Assembly (NCBI GenBank): GCA_918797485.1
Contig: CAKKNE010000001.1
Span: 4,278,001-4,342,000, forward strand
DNA from: Pelagomonas calceolata
Taxonomy: Eukaryota > Sar > Pelagophyceae > Pelagomonadales > Pelagomonadaceae
Direction of reading: 5' to 3'
Length of the DNA: 64,000 nt
In this document: positions 8,506 to 16,647 of the stretch, piece by piece
How positions within the stretch are numbered: the stretch's first letter is position 1
Layout of the letters: the number at the start of each line of letters is the position of its first letter
The notes under the pieces: generated by a model
The model's input: the letters and a program-made list of their open reading frames with translations, nothing else
Databases searched by the model: none
Told to the model about the DNA's origin: nothing
Made by a program: the position numbers and the translations under genes

Positions 8506-9846
8506 ATGCCCCCGCGAAGGAAAAAATCAGCTTCCGGCACCACCAGACGCAAAAAGGTCAAAACGGAGCCAAAAGAGGACAATAGTTCTCTAAACATCAG
8601 CGTACGCTGCGGTGAGACGGGCGTGGCGCTTTGGTTTAAGCTTAAGAAGACAACGAAATTCAACAAAATAATGGATGCATTCGCTTCGAGACGCCCTTTT
8701 TTTTCGGTACCAGCGACTCCGCTCGCGCGCCTACCGGCGACGGAACTGTCGAGCCTCGGCGGCGCCGGCGGCGCGCTGGCCGCGGCGCTACGGGCGCGCG
8801 GCGCTGCCGTCTTAAAATTCAAGGGCCTGGACTTCGGCAGACACCCGCTCCTCGCCGAGGCGAACGCTTTCTTCAACAGCACGACTCAGCCGCGGGAGCA
8901 TCGCCTGGATGATGATTCGATGTCGGGCAGCGGTTACAAAAGTCCCGAGACAGGCCGGGAGCTCTACGTCCATCACCGCGGGTCGCCGGGGCCATTCACG
9001 AAGTCCGCGGCTGACGATCTCTTTGACGAGCTGCATGCGATTTCCCTCCAAGTGACCCGTGCGACCGCCCTGGGCCTCACTGGTAGCGGGACGGCGTTTG
9101 ACGAGCTCTTAGACACGAGGTCGTCGCGTTCAGCGGCGTCAAGCTGCCTCCGCTTCCACAAGTACTCGCAGGACAGCATGGCGAAGGATCCCTTGCGTGA
9201 CGCCCGCGTCCTGCCGGGGGGCGGAACGTCAGTCCCTTGCGCTGGTGCTGACCTTGTTGCCTGCCCGCGCCACGTCGACCGCGGCTTAGTTACTCTTATC
9301 CTGCCGTGCTCCGGCGGCTCGCGTCTGGAAGTGATGGATCCGAAGAACGGCTACGTCGAGCCCGTGGACCTGGCCGACGACGAAGTTGCTGTTCTCTGCG
9401 GGCACACCCTCTCGGTCGCGTCTTGCGGTGCAGTTTGCGAGGCGCCACATCGGGTGTCGTGGACGTCGGCTTCAGGGAACGAACGTCTTGCCACCGTGTT
9501 TACTTTGCGCGCGCCGCCGGACGGGCGTTTTGCCGCCGCGCACCAGAAGATCATCGAATCGGGCTGTCCCCACGACAAGGCATACGACCCGGGCTACGGA
9601 GCTCATCGCATTCACAGCGCCTCTTCGATCAAAACATTCAAGGGCGACGAGGACGTTGCCTTCGTCATGCAGAAATTTAGTGAGAGAAATGCTTCGATCC
9701 ACTCGAGGCGGTTCGAGCCCGTGCCCGCCAGGCATTTACGCTTCTTGTATGATGGATCACGCGTACACGGCGATCAGACGCCTGCGAGCCTCGATATGGA
9801 AAGTGGCGAACAGCTTGATTGCTTCGAGCCTATGATGGGCGACTGA
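8506..9846 (+). CDS. SUMO-like fold interrupted by a 2-oxoglutarate/Fe(II) oxygenase domain
   Basis: 446 residues, one uninterrupted exon. Residues ~28-63 (LNISVRCG..ALWFKLKKTTKFNKIMDAFASRR) match the first two strands and helix of SUMO. Residues ~408-446 (HLRFLYDGSRVHGDQTPASL, then a short acidic end) match the last strands of SUMO but finish MMGD, without the conjugating Gly-Gly. Between them lie ~340 residues of an isopenicillin-N-synthase-like oxygenase: the strand before GAAVLKF, RHVDRGLVTLILP with the HxD pair H256/D258, GYVEPVDLADDEVAVLCGHT, and APHRVSW with distal H315 and R316. Both parts look intact. The protein would be an oxygenase carrying, or built into, a non-conjugatable SUMO fold. 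The N-terminus is basic and may be a nuclear signal. The arrangement is unusual to my knowledge. Confidence 0.78.
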   Translation: MPPRRKKSASGTTRRKKVKTEPKEDNSSLNISVRCGETGVALWFKLKKTTKFNKIMDAFASRRPFFSVPATPLARLPATELSSLGGAGGALAAALRARGAAVLKFKGLDFGRHPLLAEANAFFNSTTQPREHRLDDDSMSGSGYKSPETGRELYVHHRGSPGPFTKSAADDLFDELHAISLQVTRATALGLTGSGTAFDELLDTRSSRSAASSCLRFHKYSQDSMAKDPLRDARVLPGGGTSVPCAGADLVACPRHVDRGLVTLILPCSGGSRLEVMDPKNGYVEPVDLADDEVAVLCGHTLSVASCGAVCEAPHRVSWTSASGNERLATVFTLRAPPDGRFAAAHQKIIESGCPHDKAYDPGYGAHRIHSASSIKTFKGDEDVAFVMQKFSERNASIHSRRFEPVPARHLRFLYDGSRVHGDQTPASLDMESGEQLDCFEPMMGD

Positions 9847-9964
9847 TGCTCAGAGGAGGCGGGTAGGTGTGTAAAACTACTCTTGTTGAATTGAAGACTC
9901 CTTTTATGAATCTCTACTAACGCCCCACCGCAAACACGCGCCGCCGCGCGCTGCAAGCTCACCA

Positions 9965-11067
9965 TCAGAGGTACTCGGACGCGACCGCCAGAACGCCGAT
10001 CAGGACGATGGCGCCGTAGGCGAAGGCGAACTTCCGGAGCGCCTGCTCCGGGGCCGCCGCCGCCGGCGGCGCCTCCCACGTGTCCGCGCGCTCGACGAAG
10101 CGGGCGCGCGGCGGCGTCTCGGCCGCCTCGGCCGCGGCGCGCGGCGAGGGCTCCCGGATCGCGGGGCGCTTCGCCGCCGCGGCAGCGGCGGCCGGCGCGG
10201 GCCGCTTCGCGCCAGCGGTCGGCGACGGCACCGCCTCCTCCTCCTCGAACGCGGGCTGCGACGTCGGCGACGCCACGGGCGACTGCGCCGGCGTCGACTG
10301 CCGCGACGTCTGCCGCGACGACGACGGGCTCTTCAGGGGCGCCGACGCGGCCTTGATGCGCAGCGACGACTCGACCGTGTTCCTCTTCGACTTCGAGCGG
10401 CCGATCATGGGCAGGCCGCTGATCTGCTTCTTGATCCCGCGCGTGAAGGACATCTTCTTTTTCTTCTGCGCGATCTCCCGATCTTTGACCGCATCCGCCG
10501 AGCCGAGCTCGATGGCCTTGTCGAAGTGCTCGATCGCCTTGTCCAGGTCCTGCTCGACGCCGACGGCGTACAGGTACCGCACGCCCAGTTGGTGCGTCGC
10601 GTGGGCGTTGCCCTGGTCCGCGGCGCGCGTCAAGTACTCGAACGCCACCGACTCGTCCTTCTCGTAGCCGCCCCGCCCGAACGTCGACATCTGTGCCAAA
10701 AACATCTGCGCCTTCACCGCGCCGCCCTCGGCCGCGATCTTCAGCCACTTCCGGGCCTCCTCCTTGTCCACGACGCCGGTCTTGCCGTGGGCGTGCATCA
10801 GCGACAGCTCCCACGCGCCCTCCGCGCTGCCGGCCTCGGCCGACTGCTGGAACGCCTTCATGGCCGCGGGCCAGTCCTTGCGCGCGTAGGCGGCGTGGCC
10901 GACGGCCAGCATGGCTTCGCCCTGCGTGGTGCTTGCGGTTTCGGGGGCGCGCGTGGAATAAGGGTTTTCGGATTGGATGCTTTTTGGGGTTGCGCGCGCG
11001 GGCGGCGCCCGGGGCTGCACCGGCGTGGGTGGGGCAGCGATGCGGTGGTGCGTACCTCGGTAGCCAT
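9965..11067 (-). CDS. Sel1-repeat protein with C-terminal membrane anchor
   Basis: Two exons: a 12-base first exon 11056..11067 (M-A-T-E) and 9965..10921, giving 322 residues. Sel1-like/TPR repeats run from residue ~8 to ~165 (AEAGSAEGAWELSLMHAHG; AAEGGAVKAQMFLAQMSTFG; AADQGNAHATHQLGVRYLYA). A basic, serine-rich linker (KKKMSFTRGIKKQISG) and an Ala/Pro-rich region follow. The end is a tail-anchor-type helix (FAYGAIVLIGVLAVA). Sel1 repeats usually scaffold complexes such as ER-associated degradation; the partner is unknown. An alternative start at 11020 reads through the intron and adds no recognisable sequence. Confidence 0.72.
10922..11055 (-). other. Intron after a 12-base first exon
   Basis: On the minus strand GTACGC at 11055 to CACGCAG at 10922 joins ATG GCT ACC GAG to GGC GAA GCC ATG in frame (phase 0). 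The 134-base intron shows no introner termini. The call rests on the clean splice sites and the better N-terminus. Confidence 0.6.
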
Positions 11068-11240
11068 CTCTCAGGCGGCCTCGTAATTAGTTTGCAAATG
11101 GCGCAAAAATGGCGGCCTCTCAGGCGCATCCATCCAGCACCCCGCGCGGGCAGCAGCTAGCGGCGTCCAAAGAGGCGCTGAGCAGGCCTCCTCGCTCGCC
11201 GTGGGCCGGTGGTAGCTATCTGGCTCGCATTTCTATCAGT

Positions 11241-11265
11241 GCTAGTGTGTCTCAAGACACGCTAG
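11241..11265 (-). promoter_or_regulatory. Recurrent CTAG dyad motif, copy c
   Basis: GCTAGTGTGT, CTCAA, GACACGCTAG: the most symmetrical copy. It lies in the divergent region between the Sel1 gene (start 11067) and the methyltransferase (start 11430), 174 and 165 bases from the two starts. The rest of this 362-base gap shows no gene. Confidence 0.6.
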
Positions 11266-11429
11266 GTCGAATTGCAAAACCGGCTCTGGTCTGCAGCAGT
11301 GCTCGCTGCTCGCAAGCTGTCGGCGAGCTTCGTTATTTCTTCTGTCGGCTGCAGCAGCGATCGCGGAACTGCGCTCGCGCGCCAGTAATTACTGCCACCA
11401 GCAGGCTGCAGCACACTGAGCTCGCAGCG

Positions 11430-12827
11430 ATGCGCTGCCTCGTGGTACTCGCGACGGCGAACGCCCTGCAGCAGCGCTACTTCGCCTCGACGGCGCGCGG
11501 CTGCGAGCCGTACCTCGCCGACGAGCTTGAGAGTATCGGCGCGTCTCACGTCGAAATCGGGCGCAGCGGCGTGCACTTTGACGGAGACACGCGCGTGGGC
11601 TACGCGGCGCTCATCCACGCGCGGACGGCCACGAAGGTGCTGGAAGTGCTGGCCTGGCGGAACGGCGTCGAGACGGCCGCGGACCTGTATAACTTGGGAA
11701 GGGACGTCCCGTGGCCCGAGCTCATGGACGTCGAGGGCACGCTGCGCGTCGACGCGACGCTGACGGGCGGCGTCGCGCAGGCGCTGGCCCACTCGCACTT
11801 CTCGTCGCTGACCCTGAAGAACGCCGTCGTCGATTCCTTTAGGGGCGAGAACCAGCTGGGCCGGCGGCCGTCCGTCGCCAAGGATGGGTGCGACGTGCCA
11901 CTGCACTTGTTTTTGGACCGGGATAGGTGTACCTTGTACCGATCTTTATCATCAGAGTCGCTTCACAAGCGCGGCTATAGGTCACGAACGTCTCACAGAG
12001 CGGCTTTACGACCGACCGTCGCGGCCGCGATGCTCTACGGGGCCCGCTGGCCCCAGCGCAGCATGCGAGGCGAAGCACTATGTGATCCGATGTGCGGCTC
12101 GGGCACGTTTCTCATCGAGGCGGCGCTCATGGCGCGGCAGATCGCGCCGGGCCTGCAACGGGCGGAGAGCGAGGGCTTCGCGTGCGAACGGTGGAAGGAC
12201 TTCGACGGAGACGCGTGGGACGAGGTTATAAGGGAAGCGCGAGAACGCGTCCGGGACACATGCCCCTCGAAAATCATGGGTGCGGACGCGCACGCGGGCG
12301 CCGCCGGTCTAGCGAGGGACGGCATCGCGAACGCCGGCGTCGAGGACGACGTGACGATACAAGTCGCCGACTGCCTCGCGTGGACACCTGAGTCAAAACC
12401 GTCTCTGGTCATTTCGAACCCGCCCTGGGATGGAAGACTAGAGGGCGCCGACGCGGCCTGGACGGCTTTGAGGAGTTTCCTCAAGAGGGAGGCGGGCGGC
12501 GGCGTCGCCCATTTGCTGACGGGGAACATGCCGGTCACGCGGAACCTGATGATGCGCGCGTCCAAAAAGAAGAAGCTGAGCACGGGCGGCGTCGACTTGC
12601 GGTGCCTGACCTATGAGATTCGGGGCTCAGAAGTGGACGTGGCGCCGCAGATTGCGAAGAAGGACGTGCCGCTCTGGCACGCGCCGCCGCGGTCGACCTA
12701 CGAGGCGCTGACCGTCGTGGTCCTGAAGGAGAAGCTGCGCGAGCGGTCCCTGAAGGTGTCGGGGCGGAAGGCGGAGCTGGTCGATCGGTTGTTGGAGGCG
12801 GACGCGCGGGTGCTCGAGGGGGCTTAA
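11430..12827 (+). CDS. RlmL-like THUMP/UPF0020 RNA guanine-N2 methyltransferase with SAP domain
   Basis: 465 residues. The ATG at 11430 gives MRCLVVLATANALQQRYFAS, which looks like an organelle-targeting start. Residues ~15-160 match the N-terminal THUMP/ferredoxin-like region of bacterial RlmL (YFASTARGCEPYLADEL; GVHFDGDTRVGYAALIHART; DVPLHLFLDRDRCTLYRSL). The Rossmann methyltransferase domain follows: GYRSRTSHRAALRPTVAAAM, DPMCGSGTFLIEAALMA (SAM-binding) and VISNPPWDGRL (NPPF/Y-type catalytic motif). RlmL makes m2G2445 in 23S rRNA, so an organellar rRNA is the likely substrate. A C-terminal SAP-like motif (LKEKLRERSLKVSGRKAELV) is an addition not found in the bacterial enzyme. Confidence 0.83.
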   Translation: MRCLVVLATANALQQRYFASTARGCEPYLADELESIGASHVEIGRSGVHFDGDTRVGYAALIHARTATKVLEVLAWRNGVETAADLYNLGRDVPWPELMDVEGTLRVDATLTGGVAQALAHSHFSSLTLKNAVVDSFRGENQLGRRPSVAKDGCDVPLHLFLDRDRCTLYRSLSSESLHKRGYRSRTSHRAALRPTVAAAMLYGARWPQRSMRGEALCDPMCGSGTFLIEAALMARQIAPGLQRAESEGFACERWKDFDGDAWDEVIREARERVRDTCPSKIMGADAHAGAAGLARDGIANAGVEDDVTIQVADCLAWTPESKPSLVISNPPWDGRLEGADAAWTALRSFLKREAGGGVAHLLTGNMPVTRNLMMRASKKKKLSTGGVDLRCLTYEIRGSEVDVAPQIAKKDVPLWHAPPRSTYEALTVVVLKEKLRERSLKVSGRKAELVDRLLEADARVLEGA

Positions 12828-12860
12828 CGTTAGTGTGATACAACAGTTCTTACACACACA

Positions 12861-13685
12861 TCAAAAACCACCAGTCACCATGTCGTCCTGCCAGCTCGGC
12901 CACTTCCTCTCCGCCGCGCGCTTCCGCATGAAGACGTGGTAGCGCGGCCCCCACTCCTCCAACAGCGTCGCGTCGGTCAGCGGGACGATGCGCACGTCGT
13001 CGACGCCCCAGTCGCCGGCCTTGGCTTCCCACCAGGCTTCCGTGACGAGGTCCTCCGGCGGTTTCAGGTACGCGCCGGCCGCTGCGTCGGTCACGCCGCG
13101 TGGTGGCCGCACGTTCCCCACGAACACCCTTGCACTCGGCTTCGCCAAGCGGCACATCTCGCGGACCCATGTTTCCGTAACCGCGGCCTCATTTTCATTT
13201 TCGCCGGGCTCGACGTACGCACAGATGACGGCGTCGAACCGCTGCGGGTCGACCCAGGTTAGGTTGAGCGAGTCGCCAACAGCAAAACTGCCCCAGGGCA
13301 GCTCCATGCGGCACTCCTCGATGGCTTTCATCGAGACGTCGTTGCCCGCGACGTCGAAGGCCACATCAAGTAACTCGTATAGACCGGAGAGGAACCAGCC
13401 CTCGCCCACGGCGGACTCAAAGACCGTGGCGCCCTCCTCTATCCCTAAATCGTCCGCGACGGCCTTCACGAAGCCGTCGACGTATCGTCGGTACGTGACG
13501 CCCCAATTACCAGACCCGTGCGCGTCGCCCTCGTACCATTGTACCACGTTGCGGAACTGGGGCGCCGTCGCGCAGTGCGTTTGTTGCCAGGCGCACTGCT
13601 TGATTAATTTCGGCGGCGGCGGCGAGTAGCTCGAGAGGGCGCTCGTTGTTGCGGCGAGCGTCGCGGCTAGAAGTTTTGATGGCAT
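12861..13685 (-). CDS. Secreted or organellar SAM-dependent methyltransferase-like protein
   Basis: 274 residues with the start at 13685, giving a hydrophobic leader (MPSKLLAATLAATTSALSSY). Class I methyltransferase features: VFESAVGEGWFLSGL (motif I-like, with the glycine pair changed to VGEGW), VAGNDVSMKAIEECR (motif II), FAVGDSLNLTW, then RFDAVICAYV and CRLAKPSARVFVGNVRPP. Substrate is unknown. The change in the SAM loop means activity needs proof. It is convergent with the RNA methyltransferase gene, 33 bases apart. Confidence 0.65.
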   Translation of the reverse strand: MPSKLLAATLAATTSALSSYSPPPPKLIKQCAWQQTHCATAPQFRNVVQWYEGDAHGSGNWGVTYRRYVDGFVKAVADDLGIEEGATVFESAVGEGWFLSGLYELLDVAFDVAGNDVSMKAIEECRMELPWGSFAVGDSLNLTWVDPQRFDAVICAYVEPGENENEAAVTETWVREMCRLAKPSARVFVGNVRPPRGVTDAAAGAYLKPPEDLVTEAWWEAKAGDWGVDDVRIVPLTDATLLEEWGPRYHVFMRKRAAERKWPSWQDDMVTGGF

Positions 13686-14115
13686 CGCTGCGGCGGTCTT
13701 GCAAAGCTGCAGCTGGCAGAGTGTGTGCAGCAGGTCTCCTGCTGCGCTGCCTGTGTTGTTTTCGTATTTCAGGTCAAGAAGAGGCACGCCTCCGTCTGCT
13801 CCTTTACTTATAAGATCACTGCGGTGACCTAGGCGGAGTTTGGTGGGCCAGGCTGTGCGCAGGCCGTGGAGCGATGAGCTTTTTGGCCTAGCAAGGCGCC
13901 ACGCATAAATCGATTAGGACGGAACCGAGCCGCACGAAAGTCGCATCGGTGGTGCATCTCTTGTCTCCAGCAGTTTGAGCGTGAACGGCACGCTGCGCTG
14001 AGAGCTGAAGACCATCACACACAGTGCACACAACTTTTGCTAACAGCAAGCGCGGCGCCACTCGCGACGTAGGGCGCAGCCAGCACTTCACAACAAGCAG
14101 CCAAAGGCAGCGCAA
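13686..14115. promoter_or_regulatory. Divergent intergenic region
   Basis: 430 bases between the methyltransferase-like gene (minus) and a small basic protein gene (plus). I find no gene, no dyad motif and no introner copy here. Reading frames in it are short and have unrelated codon use. Confidence 0.35.
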
Positions 14116-14676
14116 ATGGCCAAGAAACAAAAGCAAAAGGCCAAGCAGGCGGCGCGCAAGGCCGGCAAGGGCTCCGCGCTCGTCAAAAGGCAGGTTGTCA
14201 AACAACAGCCCGGCGGCAGCGGCAAGCGCATGCTCGTGCCGAAGCACGCCAAGCAGGGCAAAGTGCACAAACCCGTGTCGTCGGAGAAGCTCGCGCTGAA
14301 AGCGCGGCGCCGGGAGGAGCAGGCCGCGCGCGAGCGCGCCAAGGCCGCCGAGTACGCGGCCGAGCGCGGCCAGTTGCCGCCGCCGGACGTGCACATAAAG
14401 CCGGCGTCCTTCGCCGTCGACGCGCCGCCGCCGCGGGACGAGGGCGACCTGCGCTGGCTCTTCGCCATGGACCACGAAAGAGACGCGAAGCGGGCGGCCC
14501 GCAAAGCGCGCGCGACGGCGGCGCCCTCCAAACAAGCGGCGTCCTTCGAGATGCTCCGGGAGGACAGCGACGAAGACGCCGCGCCGCCCCTGCCGCCGCC
14601 GCCCGTCGCGCCGCCCGTCGTGGCCATCGCGCCGCCGACGTTCGCATTGCCGGGGCAGGACTTCGACGACATCTAG
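14116..14676 (+). CDS. Small basic, lysine/alanine-rich protein of unknown function
   Basis: 186 residues. The N-terminal ~115 are strongly basic (MAKKQKQKAKQAARKAGKG; KRMLVPKHAKQGKVHKPV) with a charged helix (EKLALKARRREEQAARERA). The C-terminal part has FEMLREDSDEDAAPPLPPPP and ends FALPGQDFDDI. The composition suggests a nucleolar or ribosome-assembly factor, but I recognise no family. Start is the first ATG after a stop. Coding by length, sharp composition and tight 3' packing against the next gene. Confidence 0.55.
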   Translation: MAKKQKQKAKQAARKAGKGSALVKRQVVKQQPGGSGKRMLVPKHAKQGKVHKPVSSEKLALKARRREEQAARERAKAAEYAAERGQLPPPDVHIKPASFAVDAPPPRDEGDLRWLFAMDHERDAKRAARKARATAAPSKQAASFEMLREDSDEDAAPPLPPPPVAPPVVAIAPPTFALPGQDFDDI

Positions 14677-14718
14677 TATGATTATAAGTGTGTTCTTGTG
14701 ACTTCGATAGATACTACG

Positions 14719-16179
14719 TTACCAGCTACCCCCCTCGAAGTTCCGCAGCTTCTCCGAGAGGTCCTGCGGCGGCGGCGCGTCTGCCGTCGGCGCCGGCCCG
14801 GGCGGCCCGGCGGGCGGCGTGCCCGCGGCGCCGCCGCCGTAGCCGGGCATCGCGCCGCTGTACTGCTGCGGCGGCGCGCCCGGCGGCCCGCCCGGAGGCG
14901 GTGCTCCGGGAGGCGCCCCGTACTGCCCCGGCGGCGGCGGCGGCCCGCCCGGAGGCCCGGCAGGCGGCGGCGCGCCAGGCGCGCCGTACTGTCCCGCCGG
15001 CGGTCCACCGTACCCGGGCCTGGCGCCCGGCGGCCCCGGCGGCGGCGCGCCCGGCCGCGCCGGCGGCGCCTGCTGACCAGGCTGCCAGCCCGATGAAGGC
15101 GGCAGGGCCCGCTGCGGCTGCGCCCCCCACGAAGGCTGCTGGAACTGTTGCGACTGGAGCTGCGCGTGGTAGTCGGCCCATTCTTTGGGGATGCCCTTCA
15201 CATCACCTAAGGCGAAGCGGTAGGCGTTGCCCCCGCCCAGCGACTGGAGTAGTTCCTGGTAGGGCACGAATCGTAGTAATTCGCGTTGATCAGCGAGCAG
15301 GTTGATTTTTTGGCGCGTCTTTTCATCGACGAACCGCGACGCGACGCCCCAGAGACCTCTGAACAAGCCATCCGCGGGCACGACGCACGCCTTCGCCAAA
15401 GCCTCCGGGAAGTTCAACTCCAGGATTTTTGCCAGTTCTCTAGGATAAGCTAATCTACCACCTCTGGGAGCGGAAGGATCTCTGACAATAACAACAGTGA
15501 CTTTCCCATCAGGCGATCTCGCTGTAGCTTCGTCCATCCAGTAGACCGCCGCGCGCACGGCTAAGGCGATTTGCTGGGGCGTCGCGCCGGGCGGCACGCC
15601 CGGACCGATGTGATAGATGACTGGTCGTCCTTCATAGTCCTTGCCCCTCGAGAAGATCGTACCCTGAGCTAGCTGATGAGCGATCTGCGTGGGCTCCACG
15701 GGAAAGCCATACGCGCGGCGCCAGCGCAGTGACGCCCCGAGCATCTCCGAGGCGGCGTCGGCGTCGTCCTTGCGAGCCGTCAGAAACCGTTCCAAGGTCT
15801 TCTGGGACTCGCCCGGGAACCTTTGTTTGAGCGTCCACATCGATCTCTCTCTGTTCTGCTGCTTTTCCTGCTCTTCCCTTGCTTTCCTTTGCTCCTCCTC
15901 CCACTCGGCCTTCCCGGGCCAGTCCTGCTGCTGCTGTCCTCGGTTGTCGGGGGGGTAGCCGGGCTGGTACCACTGCTGGTCCTGCTGCTGGCCCCAGGGC
16001 GTCGTCTGGTACGGTGTCTGTTGTTGGTTTTGCTGCTGCTGCGGCCATCCTCCTTGCGGCGGTTGTTGAGGGTTGCCGCCGGTGGCCGAGCCCCAGCTTG
16101 ATGCTGCGGCGCTCGTTACACAGAGGGCGATAACGAGAGCGCTCCGCCGCGCCGGCCGCCGTCGTGTTGATTGTTGCAT
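14719..16179 (-). CDS. Secreted CRAL-TRIO (SEC14-like) lipid-binding protein with Pro/Gly-rich tail
   Basis: 486 residues. Residues 1-27 form a signal peptide (RSALVIALCVTSAAAS). A Gln/Pro-rich stretch and a charged coiled coil (EWEEEQRKAREEQEKQQNRE) follow. Then comes the CRAL-TRIO N region (LERFLTARKDDADAASEML..RWRRAYG) and the lipid-binding core (GKDYEGRPVIYHIGPG; VTVVIVRDPSAP; LNFPEALAKACVVPADGLF; FVPYQELLQSLGG). The last ~130 residues are GPPPGQYGAP-like repeats. SEC14 proteins move phosphatidylinositol or other lipids and are usually cytosolic, so a signal peptide on this family is odd and points to the endomembrane lumen or plastid route. Confidence 0.8.
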   Translation of the reverse strand: MQQSTRRRPARRSALVIALCVTSAAASSWGSATGGNPQQPPQGGWPQQQQNQQQTPYQTTPWGQQQDQQWYQPGYPPDNRGQQQQDWPGKAEWEEEQRKAREEQEKQQNRERSMWTLKQRFPGESQKTLERFLTARKDDADAASEMLGASLRWRRAYGFPVEPTQIAHQLAQGTIFSRGKDYEGRPVIYHIGPGVPPGATPQQIALAVRAAVYWMDEATARSPDGKVTVVIVRDPSAPRGGRLAYPRELAKILELNFPEALAKACVVPADGLFRGLWGVASRFVDEKTRQKINLLADQRELLRFVPYQELLQSLGGGNAYRFALGDVKGIPKEWADYHAQLQSQQFQQPSWGAQPQRALPPSSGWQPGQQAPPARPGAPPPGPPGARPGYGGPPAGQYGAPGAPPPAGPPGGPPPPPGQYGAPPGAPPPGGPPGAPPQQYSGAMPGYGGGAAGTPPAGPPGPAPTADAPPPQDLSEKLRNFEGGSW

Positions 16180-16647
16180 CTTTGTGCAAGTCTCCTGACA
16201 AGGGCTTGCGGCGACGGCGTGAAGCTATTTGCACAGCAGTTCGCGCTGCGATTGCTGCGAGAACGTGTGCACGGACCACAAATGAGCTGTGCGGGCGCGG
16301 GACTTGGGAACGGCGCCGCTGTAAAGGGCCGCGTCGCACAACACGATTGCCTCCAGGTGGATGCTAGTACGGAGCTGTCGTTGCTGAGATACGGCGAGTG
16401 GACACGTGGCGAGAGCGGTAGGCGCCGTCGTTTGAAGCTTGCTGACTGCGCCGGTCGTGCAAAGTTGCTGCTCTCAATGGGCATTGGCGGTCGGCAGCGA
16501 CGCGGCACGCCATCGACGCGCGGCAGGTAGCGTATTCATAAGCCGCATTGCTGCAACCATTCATCACGCTGCAGTTACAGCGTTCGCCGACGCGCACACA
16601 TTAAGCACATCAGCAGGAGCTGTGCAGCCACAGCAACACTGAAAGCA
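16180..16647. promoter_or_regulatory. Divergent region with an introner core 5' of SRPRA
   Basis: 468 bases between the CRAL-TRIO gene and SRP receptor alpha. At 16507..16520 it carries ACGCCATCGACGCG, the introner core, followed by CAG|GT at 16524. This would fit a 5'-UTR intron of SRPRA. No gene is visible. Confidence 0.4.

Noticed and set aside
9774-11129. A 451-codon minus-strand frame over the Sel1 gene
   Set aside because: It is the shifted frame of the Sel1 coding sequence, arginine-rich as expected for GC-rich shadows, with no domain.
14688-15305. Arg/Ala-rich plus-strand frames over the Pro/Gly-rich SEC14 tail
   Set aside because: Antisense of GPPPG repeats; composition explains the open frame.
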